Assembly (NCBI RefSeq): GCF_000001735.4
Contig: NC_003071.7
Coordinates: 16,219,443-16,283,442, forward strand
Reading direction: 5' to 3'
DNA: 64,000 bases
DNA from: Arabidopsis thaliana
Lineage: Eukaryota > Streptophyta > Magnoliopsida > Brassicales > Brassicaceae
This document shows, one piece after another, positions 48,351 through 61,766 of the stretch (the first letter of the stretch is position 1; every line of letters starts with the position of its first letter). Under the pieces are notes generated by a model. It saw only the letters and a list, made by a program, of their open reading frames with translations, was not told the origin of the DNA and did no database searches. Position numbers and translations under genes: made by a program.

Positions 48351-51300
48351 ACTTTAATCGTGAAGTGAGACAAGAGGTAGAAACTTATTTTCTCTGGTCA
48401 CCACTTGCTGAAATGCAGCTGTATCTGGGAAGAGAAGCTAGATGTTCAATGAGGTCTGGGGGTTGTGGGATCAAGCGCAGTGATGGCGGGAGAGTATACT
48501 TTGTTGTAAAGTAAAGAGAGGTTAATTTTGCAGGAAACAGTTATACAAAGCCCCGTTAGATGCCAACCCGAAGCTGAGAACTTTTTGATTTACCCTTTAA
48601 CGTGAATTTAGAGAATCTTACATGAAACTAAAAATATTGTACGGATTTTGAAATTTGTTGACAGTCCCTTCTGAAGTAAACATAGAATGGGTGGAAAAAC
48701 GTGAATGAAGAGAGACATTTTTATTTGTTCGGTATCAGTTTAGGCATATCATAAATTGCCTACTCACCAAAGCTCCCATTACAAAATGTTGGGGTTTGGT
48801 TTACAACTTCGCAGATTTAACTACCTGAAACACATGCAATGTATAAAACCTTGAGGATAACTACTCTTGTATAGTAAAACTTCCAATTTCTTCAGGAAAA
48901 CCTGATAACTAGTGTAGAAGTTATCAACCATTGGAATAAAGGTCTTTTAATATTGCAGCTGCATGTAAAAACACTAATTGTTTGGTCAGTGGTGCTATTC
49001 ACATTGCATATGCATAAATATCAAAAACAACTGTTGGGTTACAATCAGTGTCATGCCAAGGTCAATAGAAATTTTCAAATTTCCCTGCACACTTTTATTT
49101 TAGTGCAAATGTATTCGAAACTTCGAAGTTGTATATACTATCTTGATGATAACTGCTATGTAATCCTAACTTCCTAACTCTCCGGATTTGGGAGAGCTGG
49201 AGAAACGTAGAGCTTTGCGTATAGTAGTAGTAATCAGCAACAAATTACGCAATATTTTGAAATGATTCTCACATGTAATGCAAAGAGGTTGCCAACAAAA
49301 TTTAAGTGTATATTACAATTAAAGACGAAAAAGCACTAAAAAGATAATAAAAAGAGAGTTCAGCTTTTGCGGTTGACTTAGGCCAGAAATAGTGCGAGAC
49401 ATAAAGAGACACTATAAAGGGAATCCTATCCTCCAACCTCAATCAATGAACACCTTTTGATTCTCTTTTGTTCTTTATTATTGCCTCTCCATATAAAATT
49501 ATATGAATACATTACGTACAAATTCAGAAAGACAGGTTGGTTAGTAGTTAGCATTGTAGATAAAGATCGATATATGGTATCCAAACTTTAACTCATTACA
49601 TTCGATTTTTTTATAATGAACGTGAGGATATGGAAGTCCTTGTTCTGGTGTTCTTATTTTTCATTTGCAGCGTCAAGGTGTTAGTATAATTGCATGGCAA
49701 AAAGGTTTGAGAAATTTTCTTTTTATGCCCATCTTTTTAAAAAAGTTAGGCTTTTAAATATTCATCGCTTTCAGAAAAATTGGTAGTTTGCAAGAACAAT
49801 AGATGATAAAAAAGGTAGTGGGAACAGACAAAGGCCATTGAAAACACTCAGTCTTCCGATATCAGAGTTATCTCCATTAAGTATTTATTTCATTTTCTTG
49901 CTTTTGGCTCAAACTTTTCTCTATTACCTACTTTGCTTTTTGGTATCTTTAAATTTGAATCTCGATGTATCCAAGTTGGTAACTGCAAACTATTAGCACC
50001 ACAGCTGTCATGTTCTTCTTCTTGGGTGATTCCAAATGTTTTTCTTCTTTTAGTGACGGCATTGTTATAGCAGTATTAATATAGCCGTATATGTAATATA
50101 TCGATTTTTTTGACCGTATATTATCTTATATCTTGGCTTATTATTGGTGATTTCCATTTTGTTCTACAGCTGATTTGCTATTTTGAGAAAAAAAATTTAG
50201 ACTTATTGATTAACCATGCATTGCTACGAGTTCATTTTCAATCCTTTATCTCGCTTGAAGTGTAGCCTACGGCTACCCAAATATATTTTCTATGGGTTAA
50301 ACAGATTTAGTTGTGAAACTTTGGCAAACAAGTTATGAAAAAACAATTGCATATATGTGATAGAAATACTCAAAAAGTTGTATTTATAATAGAACATGGA
50401 GTTTTCACATACATCTTCACTCATAAATCGTAATTTTCTCATCATATACTAAAATCATTATTCTAAAAATATGAGTCGATAATACTTCATAATATCGAAT
50501 AAATTTCGCTATTGATGCCACTTTCAATATTCATGGCCCTTGTTTACTCGTCGTCTTCTATTCCAAAGCTCCATCTTATCACATCTTGATCAATTGACAA
50601 GCCGATTAGAGATAAATTAATCTTCATTCGATGTGTATCTTGGCTTTTGGTTCTCCTCACTTAATTTTTTCTTGCTTCCTTTGCAAATTTTCTCTCATTT
50701 TGTTTCTGTTCGAAAAGTTGCAACTTAAACTATACGTAAATGAATATTTGCTGATGAATAAAATTTGACATTGTCAACAACAAAATGTTCATGATTAGGC
50801 ATTAGGTACATAAAATCGTAAATGGACCAATAGGATCTTAGATTACAGCTGACATTAATATATGCAACGGGAAAGTTAAGGATACGTATATAATAATGAA
50901 AAGTTGAAGCTAACGTCAAAAGTAGTGGAGCCATCCGAGAATAATGTTGGGATGATGATTTTGCTAACGTAACATGTGGTTGACCAAATGACATTGACCG
51001 CTCGAGCCCTTCGGCTTTCGTCCTCCCAAAGTTTTTTTGCGTGTCCTTATTCGACAATCCTACAAAAACCAAAAACTTCGAAAATCTCTCCGAGACACAC
51101 ACGACACTTCTTGGATACACAAATTGACCTATTCGTGTTTTATATGTACCTAATAGTTTAAACTTTAAATCTCTCTAATGCAAACAAATAGTCTCCTAAA
51201 TCGAGTTTGACAAAAGCTGATGATTGCCCCAATGAGAATATTTTGTAAACTCGTTTTTTTTTCTTTTTCAAAATTTGGTTTAAAAATCTAGATGTCACTG

Positions 51301-54300
51301 TTAAAGTATATAACAATTTATTTATTGTTTCTCTTAATATTGGTTTATTACCTACCTGCAAATAATATTTGGTCCGGTCTATGTTGGTAATAGTAAAACC
51401 ATCTTTAAAAGTAGTCAATCGTTACAGTAAACCGGAACATTAGCGTCAATTAATCACCTAATCTGATACCTAAAAGTAAATATATAGCTGCTTCTGTATA
51501 TATGACAAGAATTATGACAAGAATTATATAATTCTGTAAAACATTTCAGTCATATAGAGAGCTTATTATTAAACTTGGAAAGTAATGAAAAGTAGTAGTA
51601 ATAACTTTTTTGACATGAGAAAATAAGAATATTGAAATAGATGAGGTATATATAGCGTTGATGACTACACTAATTACTCATAATTATTCATTGCACACAC
51701 TATATTTTTTGTGTTGACAATTTTACTTTTTGAATGATCACACTCGTGACAATTAATGGGCATGATATTAAACAACACATCAAAACCGTGTACGCATCAT
51801 AAGTCGTTTTCATTTGTTTTATAAGAGCAACCCAGGGTCCAACTTATGTTATCATGGCACTTATAACCAAAAAGTCTTATTAATATTAGCATTTTTGTTA
51901 GAGCCAACGAAAAAACTAGATTTTTTTGTACGGTGTGATTTTTATTAGATGAGACTGATTTAGAGTATATGTTTTACGATTGTTTGGTGTTTAAATAGTA
52001 TATCTAGTCGACAGAGAAGCGATATACAATCTTCCAAGCAAAAGCTGATTGTCGATGTAGTGGAAATCATTGTGTGTCGTCATGAGTTAATGTGGGCTAG
52101 CTCATGATTATTGTCGTCTCATTTTGCCAATGATCTTTAATACCATGGTCAAACGGCAATACCTATTTTGGTTAACTAGTGTTTTACAAACGGGTACCAT
52201 CCACAATATCGACTTAAGTTGTATTTAGCTACTTTGGTCGCGATAAAGTAGCAACTTTGTTTTCCCTATCACGTTTTTACTTGCAAGTTGCAAACATTTT
52301 TATTAATAGTTGATTTCGAATAATCACTAAAATAAACATCAAATGAAACAAAACACATCTCTATAACTTTACAAGGAAATTAATATAGTAAATATGTAAA
52401 TATATTTAGTTACTTTTAAATATATATTAAAAATTAATTACTAAAAATATTGTGACTAAGATATTAATTTTGAAAATATATATATGGTTACTAAGATATT
52501 AGTCAATCAATCTTTTCCTAAAAAAAAAAATATTCAGAAGATAATCTTTTAACATGATCACCTCTACATATTCAATTTTTTTTGAATTTGTCTTTTTACG
52601 GACAAATGAAGTGGCAGAGAGCATCAATTGTACTCACCATTTTTTCCACTATAAAAATAAAAATATTAGAAAATTAAGAGATTTTTTCTTAGAAAAAAGA
52701 AAATAAGATTTAAATAATGATAAATATATATAGACTTCAAATAGGATTGTTGGTGAAAATTTTGCCTTGCTATTTATACCTTTATAGTTTATTAGTACCG
52801 TGGGAGATTTTTGTTCAAATATCATGGGCGTTATGATAACATTTATATGAATTCATATGCCATAAATTGTAATTATTATTTTTGTAAAAGTAAAATGATG
52901 TCAATTCAATGTCCAGTCGCTACCAACTCAATGGAAATTAATACATTTGAGTGTACTAATGTGTTTTTCTTGTGCGTGTTAATAAAAAATATTCGATGTA
53001 TGAATGATTCTTAACTGATGTAGGAGTTGTAGGACACTAGCTATATCTTGAATCACATCAGAAAAGTTTATTAATTCTAAGTAAATACGCATAAGGATTG
53101 ACCAATTAATTCACAACATAAATAACATAAAATCAGAAAAATCAGTTTTAATATTTAGCTCTATCATTAAAAGTGACGGATTGCCCATTGCTTTCCACAA
53201 GATAATAACTATCGTGACTTAGCTAACTCGTTAAATAAGCAAAATTTCTCTGACGCTCAAAACTATAAAATCTAATGATGTTTGAATCTTTATCAAAAAA
53301 ACTAGAATTTGTAGCGACTTCGAATACATAACAACAAATCAATACAACACACTATACAAACAACAATAAAAAAAAGGATAGAAAGAGAAACTATTACATG
53401 CAGGTAATGTGGTTGCAGCCTTCACCCCGATCAACTATACTCATACAGTTTTGACATTTCATCCATCCTAGACTCTTTGTTGCAGCATCAAATAGTCCAA
53501 TCTCTGAATTCTTATAAGCCTTGGACTTAATAAACTCATCTCAAGTCTTTATCTTACATTTTTAGGCATAATTTGAAACTACATTCAAGGCATTTGGAAG
53601 GTTCAGTCTGAGAATAACCAAAGTTGCGCTTTGACATGAGAAGTGAACAAGATGGGTTAGGACATTACATTTTGTCCAAAACGTGGATCTTGTCCATTTT
53701 TTCTTTCTGGATTATAAGAGTCATTTGATGATATCAGCAATATCGTGAAAATATTTTAAGAGAATAACTAATTCTAAATCCCAAAAACTTTGGGTTCGAA
53801 AACGTAGGTTAAAGACGAATGTGTTAAACATTTTGATCAAAGTTAAAGAGTTAAAAATTTATGTAACTTGCAATAATCAAAGAAAAATAGAAACTTGGAT
53901 GAAGGCATAAATTTAGGGTTATGACTTAAGGTAGAAAAGAGATGTAGCAGTGCACGTGTGCTCCCAAAACCTCATCATCATAGTGTAGTGTCATGTGCAT
54001 AATTAAATAAAAAAACTCACTGGCTTGTACCATTATTAATCGCACAAGGAGTATTACAAATCAGTTGTTTTCATCATTCTACTCTCATCATTTCATTTCC
54101 TCTCATCATTAGCTTCTTTTTTCTTCCCAAACTTATTCTATTGCATGATCTAGTCATTTCTTTTGCTAACAATTTGTTAGTAAAATTTTTTAGATATTTT
54201 TGATCCAAGGAGTTTTTTTTCCAATAATTTTTCATTGGTAAGAACGCCTTCTTACACCTATTCTTTTTTTCGTCAATTTCTTGCACCTATTTTAAAAATG

Positions 54301-54692
54301 CAATTTGATATCTTTTCAAATAATTAAATAATATTTTCTTTGACAAACTAAAATGATTTATATATGGCAAAAAGCAGAAGCATTAATTAACTTTATAGAT
54401 TCACTTTTTCTTTTTATATTATGGATTTATTAGCAAGACCCAAAACAAAGGTCAAAACAGTCGCGAATCTCAATACTTCCTCAATCTCTTCTTCTTCTTC
54501 TTCACTCTCTCTCTCTCTCTCGTCACCACCACTAACACTTCCACTGATTCATCATTCTCCACTGAGAAACATTTCTCTCGTTAATTCAACACTTCAAGTC
54601 TCTCACTCTCCGTTTCTTCGAGTGTTCTTTGGTTCTCCTTTGCATTTTCTTGCGTCTTTGGACTCATTACTGTTTCTTACTCAATCCGAAGA
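48351..54692. other. Second long AT-rich gene-free region
   Basis: About 6.3 kb with no supported gene. The 131-aa minus ORF at 50725-51120 has no recognisable family and poor composition. Short AT tracts (52380-52700) and a tandem GACAAGAATTAT near 51503 are the only visible structure. The right end is the promoter of the RING-vWA gene. Confidence 0.6.
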
Positions 54693-54717
54693 ATGGGAAC
54701 TAGATGGAGGAGAATGA
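54421..54717 (+). other. Overlapping upstream ORF of the RING-vWA gene
   Basis: A 98-codon ORF from ATG 54421 runs past the main start at 54693 in another frame. It is Ser/Leu-rich with a TC-rich run. A TATA-like TTTATATTA ends just at its ATG, so the mRNA may start too late to include it. If included, it would strongly reduce main-frame translation. Confidence 0.25.
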
Positions 54718-57209
54718 AACTAGCTTTGGGTCTAAATCTCTGCACGTACCTCCCAAGAACTCTAGAGGAATCACCCACTCCTTTGAATTCTACAGAGAGA
54801 CTATCCGATGTTGCTCTGCTTTCTCCACTTAACTGGCCTATGACTCCGACACCTTCCTCTCACGGTCTGAAATTGTCCAGAAACAGCTCTAAATCTTCAA
54901 AGGTTTGATCTTTACGAGACCCACTCTCTCGATTCTTGTTCTATTGCTTGTTTTTGGTTTAGTGATAATGAGTTGACTTTGGATATGAGTTTGTCTTCTT
55001 CCTCTTATCTGTTTCTTCTTCTCTCAACTTTTAAACTACTCTAGCTACACTGTTGGTTTGGTATTGTTTCGTTGTCAAAATGGAATGTCGAATTTGATAC
55101 CTTTTTACTCTGTTGCTTATTGTCCTCATAGATCTCGAGCTATTGAATTACACAAATGCTATAAAAGTTCATGATCTTTCCAATGATCCTCCTATTTGTA
55201 GCTGTAACAGAGTTAAAGATAGTTTCTTTGTCTATATATAGTTACTTAGAAGTATGTAGTAGTTTGTGTCTCTGTCTCTTTTCGTTTAGCTGGTGAACTT
55301 ATTTAACTTCAAGTTTTTGCTTTATCTTTTTGATGAGCAGACATGTTCTATATGCTTAAATAAGATGAAAGAAGGAGGAGGACATGCTCTTTTCACAGCA
55401 GAGTGCTCGCATTCGTTTCATTTTCACTGCATTGCTTCGAATGTGAAACATGGAAACCAAGTTTGCCCGGTGTGCCGTGCAAAATGGAAGGAAATCCCAA
55501 TGCAGCACCCAAGTTTTGATCTTCCTTATCTCTTTGCTCGGTCTTATAACAATGATGCAGCTATTAGCCTTGTCCACCGCTTACCTAGATCTCGTGGAGT
55601 TATGAATCAAGGACGAGGTCTGGCTCCTGAGCCGTCTATGTTTGATGATGATGAACGGTTAGAGCAGCAACTCGTGTTTTCTGGGAAGAGCTATAGTGAT
55701 GCTTTGGAGAACAATCATCCTGTAAGAATGATGGACTTGAAGATATATCCTGAGGTTTCCGCTGTACCACGAGCTGACTCCCGTGAGAAGTTTGATGTAT
55801 TGGTGCATCTTAGAGCTGCTGCCATGGTTACTGGAAATGCTAACTCTCTCAACAATCAGATATCTAGGTATCCTCGAGCTCCAGTTGATCTTGTCACGGT
55901 GCTTGACATCAGTGGGAGCATGGCTGGAACTAAACTGGCTCTACTCAAACGAGCAATGGGTTTTGTGATTCAGAACCTTGGTTCAAATGATAGGCTCTCG
56001 GTTATTGCTTTCTCTTCTACTGCTCGTCGTCTTTTCCCTTTGACTAAGATGTCTGATGCTGGTAGGCAGCGAGCCCTTCAAGCTGTAAACTCAGTGGTTG
56101 CAAATGGCGGGACCAATATCGCTGAAGGTCTTAGGAAAGGTGTCAAGGTGATGGAAGATCGAAGAGATAAGAATCCCGTTGCTAGCATTATCCTTTTGTC
56201 TGATGGACGAGACACCTATACCATGAACCAAGCTGATCCAAACTACAAGTTGTTACTTCCATTGTCTATGCACGGTTGTGAAAGCAAGCGGTTTCAGATC
56301 CCGGTTCATTCTTTTGGCTTTGGATCAGATCATGATGCTTCACTGATGCATTCTGTTTCTGAAACCTCTGGGGGGACTTTCTCTTTCATTGAGAGTGAAT
56401 CTGTGATCCAAGATGCTCTTGCTCAGTGCATTGGTGGACTTTTAAGCGTTGCAGTGCAGGAGCTACGGTTAGAAATCGAGGGTATGTGCTCAGATGTTCA
56501 TCTCAGCTCAATAAAAGCCGGAAGTTACCAGAGCCTTGTTAGTGGTGATGGTAGGTCTGGATGTGTTGATATTGGTGATCTTTACGCTGATGAAGAGCGG
56601 GATTTCTTGATATCTGTCAACATCCCTCCTCAAAAAGATGGAAACGAGACACCACTTCTCAAAATGAGATGTGTCTACAAAGATCTTTTGACAAAAGAAA
56701 TTGTGACGCTTCAAAGTCATATGCTCAAGATTCAAAGACCAGAAACCGTTGGTCAAGAAGTTGTTGTTTCCATCGAAGTGGACAGGCAAAGAAACAGATT
56801 TCTAGCTGCGGAGGCAATGGTAAAGGCGAGAGCTTTAGCAGAAAGAGAAGATTTAGCCGCAGGTGTCACTGCCATCCAGAATTTCAGAGTGGCGTTGGCA
56901 GAGACAGTCTCAGCGAAATCGGGTGATGGGTTTTGTGTGGCTTTGGACAGAGAGCTAAAGGAAATGCAAGAAAGAATGGCGAGTAGGCATGTCTACGAGG
57001 TATCGGGAAGAGCTTACATTCTTTCTGGACTTAGTTCACACTCATGGCAAAGAGCAACATCAAGAGGAGAATCAGGAGATGGTTCAAGCTTTGTCCAAGC
57101 TTATTACCAAACTCCATCAATGGTTGAGATGTTACACAGATCTCAGGCTACATCGCATCATCATAGACTCATCCAGCCTTTGTTTGCATCTCAACCAAAG
57201 CCAAGGTGA
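54693..57209 (+). CDS. RING-H2 and von Willebrand factor A domain protein, WAV3-related
   Basis: Exons 54693..54902 and 55341..57209 give 692 aa. The N terminus has Ser/Pro motifs. Residues 72-115 are a RING: CSICLNKMKEGGG then CSHSFHFHCIASN and CPVCRAKW. A vWA domain starts near 250 with the intact MIDAS motif DISGS (259-263), NGGTNIAEGL and LLSDGRD. A C-terminal vWA-interdomain-like segment follows (residues about 430-640). Related plant proteins (WAV3/WAVH group) are E3 ligases affecting root gravitropism and auxin responses; the domain order is the same. Remembered as AT2G38970. Likely cytosolic or nuclear; no signal peptide. The start at 54693 gives the family N terminus MGTRWRRMKLALGLN. 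Confidence 0.9.
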
Positions 57210-57758
57210 AAAAATAAGCAAGATTCAATGTAAAAATGTTTCAGCTATTTTTGATCTCTCTCGAAACTTTCTGGTCTCTCTTTGGGCGTGAGGAGGAGAA
57301 ATGTGAATCGAAGTTGGGTTTAGAGGGCCTTACTATTTGGTGATTTACCTGGTTTTGTAAGTTGGTCTTGTTTCAGTATTTGTGTGTAACTGTGTATATA
57401 TGGTCGTATAAAAGCTTATTTTCCACTCTTAAATGTGTATGTCTGCATTTTAGTCGAAACCATCCCATTTATTTTGTTACGTTGTGAGTTATTATATCGA
57501 CTCGGCAATTCTGAGATCATTTAGCCAATATTGGCAAACTCATATTACTGGAAATGGAAAAGGAAGAACAAAAATGAAATTGGCATTTAAGAGAGATACA
57601 TTTGGAATGACTTAACAATGTACATGACATGTTGTTTTTATGTATTGGCCTGTGTTTACTCTTCCTGTGTCAAACTGTTTAATTCTCTTTAGATGCTACA
57701 TCGGCAACAACAAAGCTTGAACTCGAGTCCCTTCAGTAGCTGCATTAAACCACCAATC

Positions 57759-58335
57759 TTAAGCAAGATGATCTGTTGTTTTTCTGGTACAAGTCGTTGT
57801 TGGAACGTAAACCACATTGTTCAGCAAACAGTGAGATCGGCCACAGAAGAGACAGATCATGCTTCCGATAAGTAGCGATACCAAGACCCTGATCCATGTC
57901 CCAGCTCTGCAATTTCAAATTACCAGCAAGGGTTTAGAAACATCCCAATATACTATATCATACATGGGTCCATCAGGCTAACTCACCCAATGTTGATGAT
58001 CAAGTAGGTGTTGATCAAAATGCAAAGAACTGGAAGGTATGGGACGAATGAGCAGAGAAACCCTGAAATAGAATCATTTATAGAATGCTAGTACGAAACT
58101 GCGGCTCAAGTATAAATCCAAGTTTAAACGTCCTAACCAGATGATAACCAACTCAGCAAATGGATAGAAACTCTTAAGTAAGCAACGTTTTAGATGAAAG
58201 TGAGGCCAACCAATGATGGCTCGCAAAATCTTATACTCAGTTAAATTTCTCCAAAAAAGGCTTAAATAAGCTTCAGGCCTTACCTCCTTTGTGTCCAAAT
58301 TTTGTGCCTTTCTTCATCCTCGTCAATGTGTAGCC
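57759..58335 (-). pseudogene. Decayed C-terminal part of a cationic amino-acid transporter gene
   Basis: Three minus-strand exon pieces match the end of plant CAT (SLC7-type) transporters. The piece ending at 58284 carries DEDEERHK and then FGHKGG, but the two parts are in different frames because of one extra base in the tttt at 58300-58303. Exon 58062..57987 reads FLCSFVPYLPVLCILINTY and LIINIG. Exon 57906..57759 reads AGTWIRVLVSLLIGSM, then GRSHCLLNNVVYVP, and ends TTDHLA-stop. Splice borders are still good. The upstream ten or more membrane spans are not seen. A relic of a CAT gene is the simplest reading; a transcribed fragment is possible. Confidence 0.65.
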
Positions 58336-58344
58336 TTTAAAAAG

Positions 58345-59912
58345 TTTTAAGTGTTCAAACTCATAAACAAAACACCAACTCTTCTTTCTACCTGAAAATC
58401 CAACTATCAAGATAAGATCAATGAGAGCAGTGAAATAATTTTGGTGTGGAGCTTACATATGTTCCCTAAGCCAAATGGCTGACAATAACGTTTCACAAAC
58501 AACAACTCATACGAGAAGCTCATCTGTACAAGAAAACAGAAACATGAATGGGATAATGGCAGTCATGGTTTAAATAGATAAAACTTGCAATCATATATAG
58601 TAATAACCTCATGGATAGAACTGGAAGGGTGAGACATTTTTGACGACTTTGGGGGTCTAAAATGCTGAACATACTTGAACCTCGGGACAGTTGTGGCTTA
58701 CTAATAGCTTTTGAAGGTAGGAGAAGAGTTGAAGATGACATTGCAGCAGAAGCACAATATGGGGTTCAGATGTAACATTTCCATGTCCAAGTGCGTTTCT
58801 GCAGAGAGCTTCAAGTCATCAAAAATCACCAACCACCACTAAATGTGAAATCTTTATAGATCAAATACTAAATCTCAAGTATCTAAAATTATCATCAGAT
58901 ATCATCTAGAATCAATCGTATCGAAAAAAAAGCAACAACTTTCATGAGCAGACGAAAAACTAAATAATAACAAATATAGAGCTAGCAACATGTCTACTAT
59001 TTCACTTTTTTTAGAGTTTCTAAGCCAATCAGAAGGCTCTATTTCACACCCACTCGCACAAAGTGAGCGTTGAGCGCGTGAGAGCACTTCTGTGGGTGTA
59101 CGTACCCCTTTCCAAATCATGTCTTTTTGAATCGACGCACTAGTCTCAAAAATTGCCATCGCGTGGATATTTGTTTGTTTTCTTCGCTTAACCAGTGTAA
59201 ACCGAACCGTAATTCAATTCTAATTTCAATACCATTTAAACCTAACCGAAATCAATTGAAATAAGTAATGACTAACCGCTTGTCCTCATCGGAAGATTGC
59301 TTCGACCCCTCCGACGAACACACCACGTCAAGAACAACAAAGCTGATACATATAAGGAGGAATCAGCTACACATACATGCAAAAAAACACAGTAACTTCA
59401 GATCCAAAGATACAAATAATGATTCATTGAAATCGATTAACCTTTGAGATCCAAGTACAAGTGTTCAGCTCCACCAGGAAACTTTGCATTTGTTATTCTC
59501 TTTATAAATCCAATTTCTGTAAACAAAATCAGAAACTTTCCTAAAATTTGGGAATACAAAATCAAACCAAAACACAGAGCTTCACAGATGTACCTCATCA
59601 CGGCGCAATTCCTTCTTCAGGGCCATGAAGCTGAGAATAAAAGAGTGATCTAAAGCTAGATTTTTTTAGAGAGAATCTAAGGAAATTCCGACAACAGATT
59701 CTGAAGGGAGTATACCGGAGAGCTCGCGAATCGCCGCCGGAGCGATGGAGTAAAATTGTTACGATTTTGAAAAGGAGAAGCGTGGTGGAAGAATTTCGAA
59801 TTAGGATTTTGATAGTGTGTAAACGACGGTGGTCAATCCATGAGCTCCGGCGACGGCGAACTTCACTGGCAACGTTGAGAGTTTGTGTGATTCGAAAACG
59901 TAAGGATAGCAT
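58345..59912 (-). other. Unresolved minus-strand transcription unit
   Basis: Upstream, GGCCCA occurs at 59944-59949 and 59964-59969 (site II elements), which suggests an active minus-strand promoter. Candidate exons include a leader ending MALKKELRRDE at 59595, a segment 59519..59443 (IGFIKRITNAKFPGGAEHLY in one frame) and pieces near 59345, but no combination I tried stays open across junctions. ORFs at 59598-59912, 58902-59159 and 58520-58741 have no family signature. It may be a noncoding or degenerate gene, perhaps joined to the transporter relic downstream. Confidence 0.3.
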
Positions 59913-60544
59913 AGTTTAATTGGATATAGTGCCCATTTAATCAGGCCCAATAAATTTTTATTTGGCCCACTTCTTTGTTCATTAAGCGATGTTGCATGAG
60001 AAGAAACATGCATGCGCTATATATAGCACAAAAAGTGGTCCAAAATATTTGATTTCAGTTTACAAGTAATTTACATCTAACTATTATAGATTGATCGAGT
60101 TTGTACGGGATATCAAGACCTGATAAAAGTAAATTTGAAAAATATTTATGTATATATAATCGGGAAAAAACCCGAAAAAACCGCCATCTATTTAATTTTT
60201 GGCCGTTTAATACCCGTGTTTTTAAATTTGGAATAATAATACCTCGTTTAGTTTCCGCGCCCTATTAAAACATTCATCTAATTTAAAGTGGTGAAATTGT
60301 ACTCCCGCGTTAACGGTGATTAACTTTGCTAACGGAGGCTTTAACTGGAGTTAAAATATAACCACACGTGGTTAAATGAAGTAAACAAAACACAGTCGTG
60401 ACCTTTAGCCTTTTTCCCCAAATCGAAAAACATAAACCCTAATTTCGATTGGATTGAAATCGAGAGATTCTATGTGTTTGGACGCTTGATTGACTGCGGT
60501 TTGGTCGGAATTTGGGATTGAGGAGTCCGATTAGTCGCGTCGCG

Positions 60545-61032
60545 ATGAGGTATGTGTTGATTTAGGGTTCATTTAATTCTGGGTTTCGGATTAGGATTTC
60601 GCGTTCTTGGTTTTTCCTCTCTTTTAATTTCTTCTGTTCGTTTGCAGTGGATTCGACTGTCTGAAACTGAATATAAAGTACGGAGGAGAGGTCTCCTTTG
60701 TCGATGAGTCGTTCACTTACCTTGGAGGATTCGAGAAGAGGGACATGTCGATGGATCCCGATCTGATGACGTGGTCGATCTTTGCTGATTTCCCTAGTGA
60801 GAATGGAGTATCTGCTCCCGTGGAGAACGTGTGGTACAAACTTGCAAATGAAGACTTAGCATATGTAAGAGCTATACCCGAGGATAGAGATAGTGGGATT
60901 AGGCAATCATCAGATTATTTCGTCATTACTATATTTCATAATTATTCTCTTAAGCTAATTATCGTATGTCATCAAGGATACACTGCCCGGAGATATTTCA
61001 CTTTGTTCAAGATATTTGCGTTATATATTTAA
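60545..61032 (+). CDS. MULE transposase N-terminal (PB1-like) domain fragment
   Basis: ATG-AG at 60545-60549 splices to 60648 (TTTGCAG acceptor) and gives a 129-aa ORF. Residues 2-95 (GFDCLKLNIKYGGEVSFVD, YLGGFEKRDMSMDPDLMTW and VWYKLANEDLAYVRAIPEDRD) resemble the N-terminal PB1-like domain found in plant Mutator-like transposase genes. The homology fades after IRQSSDY, and the remaining 35 residues look non-coding. The zinc-finger and transposase core are missing. Probably a truncated element or domesticated fragment; assignment by pattern memory. Confidence 0.45.
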
Positions 61033-61255
61033 TCGTGTCAGTGTTTTTAGAAATTGTCAACTCCCTATCTCTTGTTAGTTTGCCATTTGTTTACTGTATC
61101 GAGAAACGATGGAGTATGAGTGTTAGGAGGTCTTGAGAAACGTTTTCTCATTCATCTTAACTATATCAAATGTTTAAGAACCAAGAAAAAAAACAATCTT
61201 TCATTATACGGGATCGACCTTTTCTTTGAAATGTTGAAAAAGGCAAAAAAAATTT

Positions 61256-61766
61256 GGTTTGAAATCTCTATAAATTAATACTCGATAAATTAATAACTTT
61301 TATAAGTTATAAATAATTCATGTCTTGACTCGGGACTAGTGTAAAAATTGATACAAATCGATAAATTAATAAAACTATAACTTTTTTGAAAATTCTATGT
61401 AAATATATATTCTTATCAATATTATAAATTAATAATTGTATAAATTTATGAATATATATTTATATGTATGAATATAGATTATGTAAAATATGACTTTGGT
61501 ATTATTTTTATTTAATTTATATTAATTCTTTGTAGACTTTAATTCTAATATTTTTATTACGTAGAAAATTTATTTATTTATTTTTAAACCTAATAATGGT
61601 TTTCGACTTGTAATTGGTTTTAGAAAGATTATTGATTGTATAGAAAAAACTATTTTTTTGATCAAATTTTTGTACAAAATTTATAATTTATCGATAAATC
61701 AAAACTTTATTAAATTAATAATTTTTTCCGATCCCAACATTATTAATTTATAAAGGTTTTACTGTA
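61256..61766. mobile_element. AT-rich MITE-like element with inverted ends
   Basis: The left end contains CTCTATAAATTAATA (61266) and the right end ATTAATTTATAAAGGTTTTA (61742), which are reverse complements apart from a few bases. The right terminus TTTTACTGTA reads TACAGTAAAACC on the other strand, as in a common Arabidopsis MITE family I remember. Internal ATCGATAAATTAATAA words are also inverted. It lies just after the MULE-like fragment. Confidence 0.5.

Noticed and set aside
50725-51120. 131-aa minus-strand ORF
   Set aside because: No family features, mixed composition, and surrounded by AT-rich DNA without promoter or splice context.
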